Part shown: positions 45,600-57,120 of the stretch, in pieces
How positions within the stretch are numbered: position 1 is the first letter of the stretch
Layout of the letters: each line of letters begins with the position of its first letter
Assembly: GCA_030867875.1 (NCBI GenBank)
Contig: JAOWCC010001501.1
Location: 28,726,792 to 28,790,791 of the forward strand
Source of the DNA: Actinernus sp. WN-2022
Lineage: Eukaryota > Cnidaria > Anthozoa > Actiniaria > Actinernidae
Length of the DNA: 64,000 nt
Reading direction: 5' to 3'
Made by a program: the position numbers and the translations under genes
The notes under the pieces: generated by a model
Database searches by the model: none
Told to the model about the DNA's origin: nothing
What the model saw: the letters and a program-made list of their open reading frames with translations, nothing else

Positions 45600-46079
45600 C
45601 CTTGCCTGCCTAGTTGGACTGCCTAGTTCTTATCCGGACAATTACTTAACACTGAGTAAGACGCTAGTTCACTATATTTAATTTGTTCTTTGTTCTGAGC
45701 CTTGTTCGGGATAGATACTCAGTCTTAACTGCTATAGTTTCCCATAGGTTTATACCAGAACAATTCCTATAGACATTAATGGAACAAAGTAATATTGAGA
45801 AGCATGCAAAGATATTGTACCTGTATGTGTCATACCTGTATGTGTCGTGATCTGCATCACCAACATCACTTATTATACAAAAGCATACTGGTAGAGACAA
45901 ATGACCTATTTTTAAATTCGAAGTTATATTTGAAGCTTATCAAAGTGATTTCACACACAAAAAAAATCTAAATTAGAAAATAGCTTCATTCACAAGGACA
46001 AAGAAATTCAGCAAATGTTGGTGATGACATCACATCATTAGCATATTGGAAATACAAACCTTTTTATCTCGTAGACGCA

Positions 46080-46265
46080 ACACCCAAATCAAGAAATATT
46101 CTACCGTTGGACTATATACACTTCATGCACAATCGATATCAAAGATAACTGGCTAGGGCTTATGCGCACTTTAAGACCCTGAGTGTTAGTCCGACCGGGG
46201 TTTGAACCCACGATCTCCCGCACGACAGACCGGAGCTTAATCACTGATCTAACCGGGAGGCGGTA
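46080..46265 (-). mobile_element. tRNA-derived SINE
   Basis: The minus strand has a tRNA-like head at 46184-46263 with an A-box-like TTAGATCAGTGATTAAGC and a B box GGGTTCAAACCCC. It is followed by the body motif CTAACACTCAGGGTCTTAAA, which I recognise as a widespread cnidarian SINE body. The 5' and 3' acceptor strands do not pair, so it is not a functional tRNA gene. Confidence 0.7.
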
Positions 46266-46958
46266 TATATATACCTATAAGTGTATATATACCACCACCT
46301 ATTTAAATTAATGTATTGTATATTGTGCTGTGTGTGTGTGGAAAAAATAAAACCTTTGAAACCTTTGAAGTCTCAAGAAATGTTGTCGTATTTGAATAAT
46401 CGGTGAAAGATAAAAAACAAAAGAAAAAAGTTGCCTAGGCAGACCGACGATTCAACTTTGCTCAGATTTCTCATTTCAGATTTCATCCCGATAACGTTTA
46501 TTAAAACAGGCCGCTATATTAATATTTAGCCATACTATTTGGGTGTTTGTACTGATTGGGATAATGGGATCCCTGTGCTTGGTACTGCCTGTGACGTTAC
46601 CGCTAATTCTTCGAAAAATGAGCAATGACGTCACAAACCCGTACAAACCACAGGAACCATTAGCACAATATAATCAGAAAAGGATACTCAGCCAGAACGC
46701 CTAGGACTAGGCTAGATGTTTATTATATCCTTCTGCCAAGAACGCAGCAAATATGAGACTGTATTTCAATCAAGTATTTACAGTAAAGTGACTTCCCCTC
46801 ACCATGAATAGTTCGTTTGACAAATCTCTTTTTAAAATTTGGTATTTTCAAAGACGTAAACGAATCCCAGGTTTTTGGCTAGTATAGAAAGAAGATTGGA
46901 AGAATTTTTATAAAAGGCTCGCCAAAAGAAGTATTAGATGTTTAGCCGACTAATTACT

Positions 46959-47115
46959 GGTTATTTCATGGTTTTCTATGGAATACGGGCGAATATTTCA
47001 CGAGAAATTTATATTATTTAGTGTACAACGAGCCTTTAGGCGAGATGTATACCAAAATAATAGACATTTCGAGTGAAATATTCGCCTGTATTCCACAGAA
47101 AGCCACGAAATAACC
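46959..47115. repeat. 157-bp foldback
   Basis: Arms GGTTATTTCATGG ... GGAATACGGGCGAATATTTCA and near reverse complement enclose about 50 bp. Confidence 0.75.
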
Positions 47116-48782
47116 ATATTATCCTATAAGTAACAAATATATACAGGAAGATTCATCACAAAAACAAAGTAACTTATCCGACGATAGACTGCGAAATTCC
47201 TCGGGTGACCGAGTATAAAGCTTTGAGTGGCGGATACGTCTGCAGACTAATTATGTATTCATACTTCAGATTTTTCTTGAATTCTGAATCAAAAGAAATT
47301 TCCTGCATTTCGATTGGCCTGTTCCCTATACCGCTCTGTATTTCATAGAAAATGCTGAGCTCGGATTGGCTCAAATGTAATATTTAAAGGATAATGACCT
47401 ATATTTACATTACAAGATATATATATACACGGGACAAGTGCTGTTCACTTTGGTATGGGTTTTAACTGAGGTCCTTCTTTTGTAGAAGATATAAGACCAA
47501 TCCCACACTCCGATCAGCCATCGGAGTGGGCTTTGTGTCTTGTGGTTCTAAATCAATAATAGTTGTATGTTGGGCTGCTCGAGTCCTTATATATCTGCTT
47601 TAATAACACGACACGCTTGACCGGGGGGAGTGAGGTGGAACACTTTTACTTCCCATTTCGCCACAGCGTGCCGTTTTGATCATGATGAGTTTCGAGAATG
47701 TTTTGCCGTTGTCTTTACGGTGACGTATCTTGTATTTAATGGTTCCTTTATCCTCTCCCAAAACAACATTGCTGTGTCTCTGCCGTGTCTTTGTCTGGTT
47801 GTAGTTCGCTGCCGCGGAGCTTGGTCATACGCACGCGATAGTCGACGCGAAGACCGCGCGAGACCTCTTCATTCTCCCCTTGTTGGATTTTATAGACATA
47901 GGATAGTAACTCGTTCCCTAGATGGCTCCCTCGCTTCGCTCTGTTGCTCGTGCCTATACTAAAACGGGACCCTGGCTACACCCCTGACTGGCGAGTTTGT
48001 TCAGTCGGGTATTGCTTGTCTTGCATATAGACCTTTTCGGATTACTGACTCACCTTCAAATCGCCAAACTCTCAAACGGTAGTCCTTTACCATTTTGGCC
48101 CTCGGAAAACCCATAAAATGGGGAGAATTGTGGGCGAGACATGTAACGGATCGTCGAAGATATCTGGCCATTAATGTTAGACCCTTTTTTAAACATAGTT
48201 TACCATCACTTTCTATGGTCATGCCACATGCATTTCTCAGATACGCCTCCATTCTCGATAATTCAGCCTTATAGCAAGAACGTTCTACGTTATGACGGTT
48301 TTTGTAATGACTTGCTCAGCAACCCTTCCACGTCTAGATCCCCTGTCGGATCCATATTTCGGAAGATTGCCAAAATTCGACCCGACAGCCCGTTCTGCAT
48401 GTGTCATGATTTTTTCCTCTGTTGTAAGTGCCATTATCGCTCTTGTAATATGCACGCTCAACTTTCAATATTAACAATTATATTTACTGTATATATTTCG
48501 AAGTTCAGTATGTAGCACGCAGACCAATCCGCTCCACACAATAATACAGTACCAGTCCGGTTCTATACGTTCAGTGAAGCTTTGGACACTCTTTTAGGTC
48601 GCTTGGAAAACTACAAAACCTAACTCTGGAGCTACGTGAAGGACTCTATCGTTACCACAAGGCCAAAGGGACGCTTAGGGACCATAATGCATTTCTGCCG
48701 GTTACATCCTTAACACATCAATCAAACATAAACTAAGAGTATAAAATACAAAACGATAAGAATAATGATAAAGAGGATATGA

Positions 48783-48864
48783 CATGGCCGCGCGGAGATA
48801 CGGATTTTATCTTCGAGTGTTCAACAACACGAGAAGATAAAATTCGTATCTCCAAGCGCCCATG
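48783..48864. repeat. Foldback with GGAGATACGGATTTTATCTTC arms
   Basis: Two arms of about 38 bp flank a very short loop near 48823. Confidence 0.8.
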
Positions 48865-48964
48865 TAATGTTCTGTTTAATAATATATAAATATCGGTGAA
48901 ATACCAGTTTCAATCTCTTAACAAAAAGGCTAGAAATCTTTGAAAGCCAGTCATATTTTCAAAA

Positions 48965-49023
48965 GTGATATCTTCACGTGTGAATTAAGATATCATATAT
49001 TTCTTCACGTGTGAAGATATCAC
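48965..49023. repeat. Foldback with TTCACGTGTGAA motif
   Basis: Arm GTGATATCTTCACGTGTGAA and its reverse complement are about 20 bp apart; each arm itself contains the palindrome TTCACGTGTGAA. Confidence 0.8.
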
Positions 49024-49255
49024 GTTTTAGAAAGAAATATACACTGGTATTTCTTCGATAGTTATATATTAAAACTATATACTACATTTACATGAAGGGA
49101 TGTTGGCCCTAGTCATTAGGGCGTAATGGGCTAACTTCGTTGATTAATAGTGTACTGCAATTCCTTGAGACTGTAATATTGTTGGTCTAACATCATAAGG
49201 GTTAACCTCTCTCCAGGTAATTAGGTCCTAGGTATTGATAAGTGCATTCTCTTAA

Positions 49256-49686
49256 AGGGAACGTCGGATGAAAAACAATGTTTGCTCCCAAATGTTCCTT
49301 ATGGATACCTAAATCTATTGCTGTGTTTATTTTCTGTAAAATGTACACTAGTTGTTAATATTTATGGACCGATTTCCCTGTCCACATAAGTCATTTGAAT
49401 TTCCTGCGCGTCGCCATCTTGGAACTTATGACGTCACAGTGTTGCCCTATTGTTGCACAACAAAAGAGCTATTGTTTTCTGACAATAGGGGCAACAGCGT
49501 GACGTCATACGATCCAAGATGGCGGCGCAGGAAATTCAAATTAAACGACTTTTGTGGACAAGGAAATCGGTCCATAATTGACACCTAGTGTAGAATTCAC
49601 AGGAGATAAACGTTAACACAGAAATATATTTAGGCAGCCATAAGGAACATTAGAGAGCAAACACTGTTTTCCAGCCGAGGTTCCCT
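49256..49686. mobile_element. 431-bp long-TIR element with TTAA target sites
   Basis: Termini AGGGAACGTCGG and CCGAGGTTCCCT are flanked by TTAA on both sides (49252-49255, 49687-49690). The inverted symmetry extends through most of the element (GGACCGATTTCC, TCATTTGAATTTCCTGCGC, ATCTTGG, GACGTCA). TTAA targets are typical of piggyBac and Kolobok relatives. The 78-codon frame inside is not a gene. Confidence 0.8.
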
Positions 49687-49709
49687 TTAACAAATAATTC
49701 GATGTTTAA

Positions 49710-50176
49710 GTGTCTCGATCGAATCTCCGAAGCCAATTTGCGAATTTAAACAAAATCTCACAACTGTACGATTTTGGGCTTGATTCTGCTCAAATTTTCA
49801 CAAACAGTTCAGAACTTATTGATACAACTGATAAAGTCAAAAGTTTGGCCTGACCCACACTAATGATGTAAATGTGACGTACGTCAACACCAACTTTTCA
49901 CCTTTTGAGCCATTACTCGAAATCTAGGCGAACGATTTTTCTCAAACCAAAGTTATAACACACATACATAGTGCAAATTTTATCAAAATCCATTGGGCGT
50001 ATAAGTTAGCGGAAAATTTGGGTTATGAATTTCTCACCTTACTAACATTGTGAAAGTTGAAAGGAACGTAGCATTCTGTTAATAGATGTGATTGGAATGC
50101 AAAGTGATGAAAAGTATTTCCCAAAGTTTATTTCTTTAAATTCGCAAAGTGGCATCGGAGGTTCGATCGAGACACT
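49710..50176. mobile_element. 467-bp TIR element with TTAA flanks, next to PAN exon of copy 3
   Basis: Imperfect TIRs of about 45 bp start GTGTCTCGATCGAA and end TTCGATCGAGACACT, flanked by TTAA. The right end lies 18 bp from the PAN stop codon of copy 3. Only 19 bp separate it from the TTAA element to its left. Non-coding. Confidence 0.7.
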
Positions 50177-50194
50177 TTAATCGACAGCGCACAT

Positions 50195-50478
50195 TTAAAA
50201 CAAATCCACAATATGTGCTTCCATACGCTCGTAAAACGTAAAGCCCGGTCTGTCTGCCGAACTCCCGCGCCAAGCCGTCACATTGTTCATCTCGCATACA
50301 TTCGTTACCCAGTTGTAGTTGATTGACAGGCAGGCAGGGTGAAGCTCGCAATACCAAGCACAAATAGTCACGTGACTCACCGCAGTCTCTTTGTAAATCA
50401 CGTGAGTGGGTTTCATGGGCAGGTGACCTTTAGGGGTTACGTAAAAGAAGCTGTTCTTCGGCAGTTTAAGGCTTATTC
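50195..50478 (-). CDS. PAN/apple terminal exon of copy 3
   Basis: 284 bp, same acceptor and stop as in the other copies. It is more diverged: SFFYV, HVIYKE, NYNWVTN, TAWRGSS and MEAHIV. The four cysteines are kept. The frame is intact. Confidence 0.72.
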
Positions 50479-50928
50479 CTGGATACACGCACATGAAAAA
50501 CACACATTAGATAGAATTACAGAACAGCTAAAGTGAAACAAAGAGCATCGTTATATGGCTAGGTAATTTTGTGATCCATTATTGACAAGCTTAAGGTCCA
50601 TAATGTCCAGTTGAAACTCCAAAGTTGTAGTCAGTTTTACTGCGTCTGCGCCGTAAGTTATGGATTCTCCTTGTTTCGCCTTTTTCCCATTGTCATGTGA
50701 ACAAGTATTCAAAACATTCTGCGCCATGAATCATGGAAACGAACAGAGTATCTTTAAACTTCGATATTTTGTTGAAGAATAGTACGTGCTTCTATATTAA
50801 GTATATTTTGGTGCTGGCTGCATATCTTCGTCATATATAGTTTTACTAAAAATCTCTACGGGGTGCTACATTGTTCTAGATTAGGACTTAACTGTTAATA
50901 TTAAATATGACTATCCACAGCTGCTCAC

Positions 50929-51219
50929 CGGTTCTATAAATAGAGTTGGCGATGATGTTGCTGCAGTATTCTTGTTTAGGACCTGTACACATCGGGTTGC
51001 AGTCACTTGGCTTCGCCGCCTTGCCGTATGATCCATAACTCACACCACAAGTGCAGCGGCGGTTATTATGTACAGCGGCATACGGATATCCCTCCGATGC
51101 GCATGTAGCGATGCGTGTATATGGTGACGTCACTGTCCCGTTGAGTTCTGATTGGTGGCCCCATAGATCACGTGGCGTGCTTTCGTTATAACAACCCAGG
51201 TAGCTCTCTCGTCGTGGAA
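50929..51219 (-). CDS. WSC domain exon 4 of copy 3
   Basis: 291 bp with the same splice sites. The frame is open, but YTRIATC replaces STCxAxC, so the second conserved cysteine is Arg. That should break one disulfide of the WSC fold. Confidence 0.7.
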
Positions 51220-51454
51220 CTATTCACAATGAAACACCTGACAATCAACTTCCTGTCACGCTCTAGTGTGACAATAACATGATGATAACTAGTCCTACTA
51301 TCGTGCATCACGCAGTAAATACGTAAACAAAACTATTTCATTCCTTCCGTTTTCAGTTTTAATGGACATTAATTTGTTTTAAACTCCTAGGAACCGGTTT
51401 TCAATAGCCCGCTTTCAATATGCTTCACTTGTCACGCACATAAGCGCACGGCCG

Positions 51455-51640
51455 TACTGATTGGAGCAGAAACACCATTATCAACTTGCAGCCCAAGAAA
51501 GAGATAACCGTTAGACAGACACAGAGAGGAACACAAGGACTGTGTCACGAGGTATTTGTTCTGAAAATGTATGTCATGTGTCTGGAGCTACCGCCTTTGT
51601 CGGCGTAGCATCCAACTTCAAGCGATTTTGGACATAAGGG
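51455..51640 (-). pseudogene. Dead WSC3 exon of copy 3
   Basis: The acceptor AG is lost (CCTTATG in place of CCTCAG) and a single-base deletion after TACATTTTCAG causes an early stop. Homology ends at the same CAGTACGGCCG point as in copy 2. Confidence 0.8.
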
Positions 51641-51776
51641 TGAGTCAGGGTATTCCGGAAAAAAACAACACCAAATAATTCCCAAAGGACGTATTAAAAT
51701 CCGCGACTACTTTCTACGTTTCAAAGGATGGTTATCTGCAGGATTTCGAGGTATTCTGATTTTTAATAATAAGTAC

Positions 51777-52240
51777 CTAGAAATACGATCTCGTATTTGG
51801 TGCGTTTTTGTGCAGATTTCGTACTTTCTTGGGAGAATGATATAATAATAGGTTTAGGTACAAGATTATAAACTCGCTCATGATTAAAGTAAAATTAGAA
51901 TCGACAAAATGTATATCATCACCCATTGTTTTCCCCTCAGTTCCCGCTCGGAGAATATCCACCCAGATTCGCGAGGCAACAGGAGGGACTGGTCGACACT
52001 GTTGATGGAGGGGATGGAGGGTTGTGCCTAGATCATACCGTCTACAACGTTCACAGGTAAACAAGTTCTCAGTATTTATCGGCTTCTTCTAGACGGTATG
52101 ATATAGGGTTTACCTAATGGAGTGGTCTCCATCCATTGATAGTACGAATGTAGAGGCACGCCTAGTATGAGCTTGTAGAGAATTCGGCGTTAATTAGGAG
52201 AACATAGAAGCTGTTAATCAAAGTTTCCCTACCATTCGTC
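51777..52240. other. Intronic stretch with no feature
   Basis: Between WSC3 and WSC2 of copy 3. A 95-codon minus frame has no recognisable domain. The motif ACCGTCTA/TAGACGGT at 52036 and 52091 forms a small inverted repeat. Confidence 0.5.
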
Positions 52241-52260
52241 TTAATATTTTTTTCTGTTAC

Positions 52261-52548
52261 CTATCTTATAAATTGAATTCCTGTTGGACACACCGCAGTG
52301 CACAGACCCATCGCTGCACACTTTGTTACACTCGCTGTTTTTTGTAGCTTTGCCATAAATCCCAAAACTGTCACCGCACATGCACAGTCGGAGATTTTGT
52401 ACAGCGGCATACTTGTATCCTTTTGATGCGCACGCATCCATACACACCGCTGACACTCCAGGTGTACCGTCCAGGGTGGTTGAGTAACCTGTTAGGTCAC
52501 GTGGATTGCCATCTTTGAAACAACCAATGTGGTTTGAAATCTTTGGAT
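52261..52548 (-). CDS. WSC domain exon 2 of copy 3
   Basis: 288 bp with acceptor AATTCGAG and donor G|GTAACAG, phase 1 at both ends. The protein has IGCFKDGNPRDLTGYS, then VCMDACASKGYKYAAVQ, LCMCGDSFGIYGKA, ECNKVC and HCGVSNRNSIYKIG, a complete WSC domain with eight cysteines. It corresponds in length and position to exon 2 of copy 1. Confidence 0.75.
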
Positions 52549-53282
52549 CTCGAATTTGAAATGGTGTTTAATTCAATCGTATTGAGATGTTTATCAGTGT
52601 AAAGCTCTTTTTTTACTGTCCTGTATATAAGTAACTATAATTAAGTGTACTATTCTGCTTAAGCTTTTCTCTAGTGTCCTACACAAAACCCAATGTCTGA
52701 AAGTCTCTTTATCTGTTTTCTCCAACTCATCACACCTTCTTTCAGGACTTAATTGTTTTTTGTTAGTTTGAGTTGGAGTATGAATATGTAAACGAAAACT
52801 GTTGAATCGTTTTAGGAATAATGACCAAAGGAAACTTTGCCACATATATAACAACCTGGCTTTCACCAAAATAAAATTAACCAACAGTAGGATCTGCTTT
52901 TGGGGGGAGAGGCGGGGAATAATAGACAGCCAGTGCAGATTTTCTCATTCACAAGACAATAATTACCTGGAAGAATTTTGGTCGTTCCTCATTTTGATTA
53001 ATTCTGAAAGGGAGAATATTGACTGGAAGGCTAGTGCATGCGTTGGCACGCTTGGAAACTATACCACATGAAGAAATCATGTCTCGCTGTTCAACTGGTG
53101 GTTTCCAGTAGTGTGAAACAAATATTTCGCGATTTGCTATAATTACAACGTGTGATGTTTGTAAAAGAAAAAATAAGAAAGACTTTGACACTCGAATTTA
53201 GAACTCGGGTGCCGCCATCCAAGTAATAATTAAGGTTTATTTACTATTTATGTAAGAAGTAATTCCTAAGTGGATATCTTAC

Positions 53283-53455
53283 CGACACGGTACACGGAGT
53301 TTATCCAGGCTGCACCACACTTTAGACTGGAGGACCCTGCGCACGAGGAACTACACTGACTCTCGGTCAGTTGGCCATATCTGCCGTAAGTGTTACCACA
53401 GCGACACTCCTTCGAATTTTGAAGGCCAGCGTAAAAATATCCTCGAGACAGACAC
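53283..53455 (-). pseudogene. Half WSC exon of copy 3
   Basis: Counterpart of 24026-24198, with the same acceptor and donor. The protein is CLSRGYFYAGLQNSKECRCG, then SQCSSSCAG and CGAAWINSVYRVG. A decayed partial duplicate is at 53590-53672. It would need an upstream phase-2 exon, which was not found. Confidence 0.65.
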
Positions 53456-54977
53456 CTGGAGAGAAAACATTTGAAACCCTTAAAAAAACTCTCATTTAAT
53501 TAGTGACAACAATGCCAGCCGTACTACGTGCGGTACGTACTACGTGTAGGTACGTACTACGTCATCATTTCGTGGAAAAACATGAGCGTCCGGCCATATC
53601 TGCCGTAAGTGTTATCACAGAAGCACTCACTCGACTCTGTTGAAGGCCAGCGTAAAAATATCCTGCATGGAGAGAAAGAAATTTGAATTCTTTGAACTGC
53701 AGGATTACGAAACTCTCATTAGTAACGGCGATGCCAGCCGTACTACGTGTCGAAGCGTAATCATTCCGGAGAAAAAAAAACATGAGCGTCCTGGAACTGG
53801 ACAGTCTACGAGTTTGTCAGAAAATGAGCAAAGAAAGCCCGAATTATCTATATATTATCTAGCGAGAGATATCAAGAGTTTGCACGTACTACACAAGACA
53901 AGTTAGAGTTAGAGTTTAAAGTACTTCTAACCCTTCTTGACATTTTTCTACCTATGAACCTTTGAAAGGTTTTCAGTACTTCTGCGAATACATTTTTGGT
54001 TTACAAAGAATACTCTATGTTCTACGCTTGTTTGAAATGGTGAAAAATGGACCTTTCCTGACCCATGACCGCGTTAGAAAAAGCCTGGGTCGATTCCCGG
54101 GTCGCCGTCATCTCATTTAAAATGCATTATCCTCCATGGCGCCTTTCTATCACAACAACATCGATTTATAGCAAATATACATAGTTTGTGCGTTATTAGT
54201 AAAGAAAAAAGTCATTTTAGACAAAATTCTAAGTATTTATTCAAATTATTGCAAAGTCGAATTAATTATACGACGTCTACCTAGTAATCGACCCAGGCTT
54301 TTTCTAACGCGGTCATGGGTCAGGAAAGGTCAATTTTTCACCATTTCAAACAGGCGGCGTAGAACATACATGTAGATTATTAATTATTTGTAAACCAACA
54401 ATATCTTCGCAAAAGTACTCAAAACATTTCAAAGGTTGATAGGTAGAAAAATGTCAAGAAGGGTTAGAAGCACTTTAAGCATACTTATCAATGCAGTTAG
54501 TCGGTTTGTTGTCTGAAAATGCACCGACTCTCAAACTAAAGTCACGTGTCTGTTTATCCAGATAACATCCCAGATATAGGGTTGGTAGTTGACCTTGAAC
54601 AGAGATAGATAGATAGTTAGTTGCTATGGAACAGGCATCAAGCGCAATCTTCACATAATCGAAGCACCGTATAACAACGGTACAAAACTGGAACTTTTTA
54701 ATACAATTGATGCTATCAAAACAATGGAATTTGGGCTGTCACATGATTGCACATTTGCCTGTTTTCTGAAGTTATAGCCAATGAATTAGCGAATTAAACT
54801 AGAGTCTTGTCGTGATCTGTGTGTTCCTGACTTCCTCATAAATTCGATAAACAGTGCAAAAGGCGCACTGTGATTGGTCGGTAGCCATCTTGTATCCTCC
54901 TTTTTCTCGCTATTTAAATTGTTTAAAATAAATTTTATCAAGGGTCCATTTTACCATGGGTCCGCCCTTTAATAGAA

Positions 54978-55086
54978 TGATACACAGATGACGTCACAAC
55001 GTGACGAGAACAACAGTTACAGCACTCAACTGCATCTCGTGGCGTACTTCTTTGTTCTCTTCACTTTTGACGTCATCTGTGTATCA
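54978..55086. repeat. Inverted repeat with TGACGTCA core, copy 3
   Basis: Ends TGATACACAGATGACGTCA and TGACGTCATCTGTGTATCA are exact reverse complements over about 19 bp. Pairs with 25792-25902. Confidence 0.7.
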
Positions 55087-55549
55087 TCCCGGCGACGGGA
55101 AATAACAGGATAGAGGCAAGGGAAAATGACATCTAGTTGTTCAATAAGCTTACAATTCTGGTTTCTAAAGGTATTCATTTATATAGCGCACATTCTATAT
55201 GAATATATATATTCAAATGCGCTTCACAAGGCGTTATTTTTCTGATACGGACTGCTATGCTATTTTTGTGATACGTACTACTATGAATTCACTTCCCCCT
55301 AAAACTAAGAATAGTCATCTGAGGCGTCATGTGATGACAGAAGGTTGAAATCGTCAAGTTCAAATAAACCACTATGTCATCTATTTGAAATTCCTACAGT
55401 AATCTGCAACTATAATAACTAGTGCCTTTCATGAATCACTGTTCTTTACTAATACGAGAAATGCGAACAAAATAAACAAATCACTCACTTGATCCTTGAA
55501 CAAGGAAACCCGCCCCGCAGAGCTGTTGAAATAGAATTGAATGTTTTAA

Positions 55550-55685
55550 GATGTATGTTGGGCTTGGCCTCTTCCGCGTGGTTCTCAGAACAGACCCTTC
55601 ATCTCTTTCGTTTCCCTCCCTCCACAAAAACCAAAACGATAAATTCCAATTGGATCTGTGATTTACCCGGGTCCTGGCTCTGATC
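55550..55685 (+). mobile_element. SINE body fragment, copy 3
   Basis: Paralogue of 26405-26540 with the CCCTCCCTCCACAAAAACCA block. Confidence 0.55.
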
Positions 55686-55974
55686 AGCCCCTATGGCTGT
55701 TTAAGGTTCCGTTAGAAATACAGGAAGCCCGTCACCAGAGATGAACAAAATGGCCAGAGGGCAGCCTGTGGAGGACGCTATTTTGGAGAACGTAGGGCCG
55801 GGTTGTTGCACAATTAGTACTGCATGTTTTAACAAAAGTGGTTACCCTCACCAGGGGCGTCCTGAAAATTGGGGAGAGGGGGGGGGGAGTAAAATGAGAA
55901 ATTCTGGGACATTTTCATTGATGACTTCTGTCAATCTCTATTCTGGAACTGGCAGAGGGGGTTGGGGGGAGGGC

Positions 55975-56170
55975 ACAACTTTGCAAAAGATAGAGGGGTT
56001 TTAAGTTTGTTTTATAATTACTACCCAGATTATAGTACAGTAAGATATGTATGAATAAATCAGATTATAGTCGTCACATTTGAATGATCACCAGCCTAAA
56101 CACAGGGATCACTTTAGCGATTTTCATAAGATCAGGGGATGTACCACAATCAAGAGATGTATTCATAATA
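55975..56170 (-). mobile_element. LINE C remnant, copy 3
   Basis: Only the two extremities of the LINE at 26820-28090 are present and directly joined near 56070, showing a deletion of about 1 kb. Confidence 0.65.
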
Positions 56171-56984
56171 AAACAAAGGGGTCTGATAATGATTTCAGCA
56201 GACTGTTTTATGTATTAATATAGATATATTCTCAGGTGCATTAAGGCCTGGGTCTCAATCTATTCCAAAATGGCCGCCACAAATCAAGAAAGGTGGTCTA
56301 CTTCTTCGTGCTTGTATAAAGTTGTTTGTTTTCATGACACTTTGACAGATTCGATAAAGGCACGAGACTAATAATTTCTAGTATGAACTTTGAACTTCAA
56401 TTTAAGGAAATTGGAAAAAAAGCCTCTGGGAGGTAGGTAGAGACAGTGTTTTAATTTGGCAGGTGTTTTACTGTAATCGAATCATGGTTAGTGCATACTT
56501 TCTTGGTCCAGCTAGAACGGTTGGCAATTTTAAGAAGAAGGCAAATTAAGGTAAATGTGAAATTTGATACCCTCAAGTTTCAACGACGGAATTTAACATA
56601 CTTTTCCACGATTTCTAGTTGGACTGAAAAACTACATGGTAAACTGCATTAGTTCCACCAATTCTGAACTGTGTGCGCTCTACTTTCCTCCCGAAGCCTT
56701 ATATTATATTTTCTTGAAATTGAGATCAAAGGTCAGAGGGTCCGTCGCTATGGCAATCATCTTTGCCAGAACGTTAAAATGTGGACTCTACATGAGATAT
56801 ATTGACCTCAATGTTATCGGGTACAACCGAACGAAAGTAGACCACCCCATTACTTCTAAGGGGTGTGGTCATTCTTGACCCAGGCCTTAATTAAATAATA
56901 TACCTGAGTTATCACTTCCTGTTGATATTAAAGAATATAATTCATACAGACAATCAAGTTCATTAAATGGTGCATGAAATATTG

Positions 56985-57120
56985 CTAAGTCGGCAAACGA
57001 TTGAGCTTTTTGCCTTCGTTCCATCCGTTCGCGTCGCAGCAATACTCGAACTTTTTCAGCCACAAGATGAAATCACCATCTAAAAATCTCTTCCGCAACG
57101 CAACATTTGAACTTGTCGAT
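56985..57120 (-). pseudogene. Retrotransposon gag-like fragment, copy 3
   Basis: Same frame as 28931-29060: FLDGDFILWLKKFEY then DANGWNEGKKLNRLP and a stop. No neighbouring retroelement domains. Confidence 0.45.

Larger units (their letters stand above)
45000..49250. other. Unshared block in copy 3 without recognisable genes
   Basis: This segment separates module W from the PAN exon and has no counterpart in copies 1 or 2. Frames of 60-113 codons on both strands show no domain, membrane pattern or paralogous support. Contents that can be named are the hAT-like, SINE and foldback elements listed separately. Confidence 0.6.
50195..53455 (-). pseudogene. WSC/PAN gene copy 3, degraded
   Basis: Gene-level entry, minus strand. 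The order is half WSC (53283-53455), WSC2 (52261-52548), dead WSC3 (51455-51640), WSC4 with a lost cysteine (50929-51219) and PAN (50195-50478). All exon sizes except WSC3 match copy 1, and the last intron is only 450 bp because both MITEs of copies 1 and 2 are missing. It therefore keeps the older intron state, yet it shares the WSC3 truncation with copy 2. Frames of WSC2, WSC4 and PAN remain open, so limited expression with WSC3 skipped is possible. Confidence 0.7.

Noticed and set aside
46184..46263. tRNA gene on the minus strand
   Set aside because: A- and B-box-like motifs are present but the acceptor strands do not pair, and a SINE body follows.
47630..48515. Frames of 110 and 113 codons and an 83-codon minus frame
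   Set aside because: No recognisable domain, overlapping each other in different frames, and no paralogous copy to support them.
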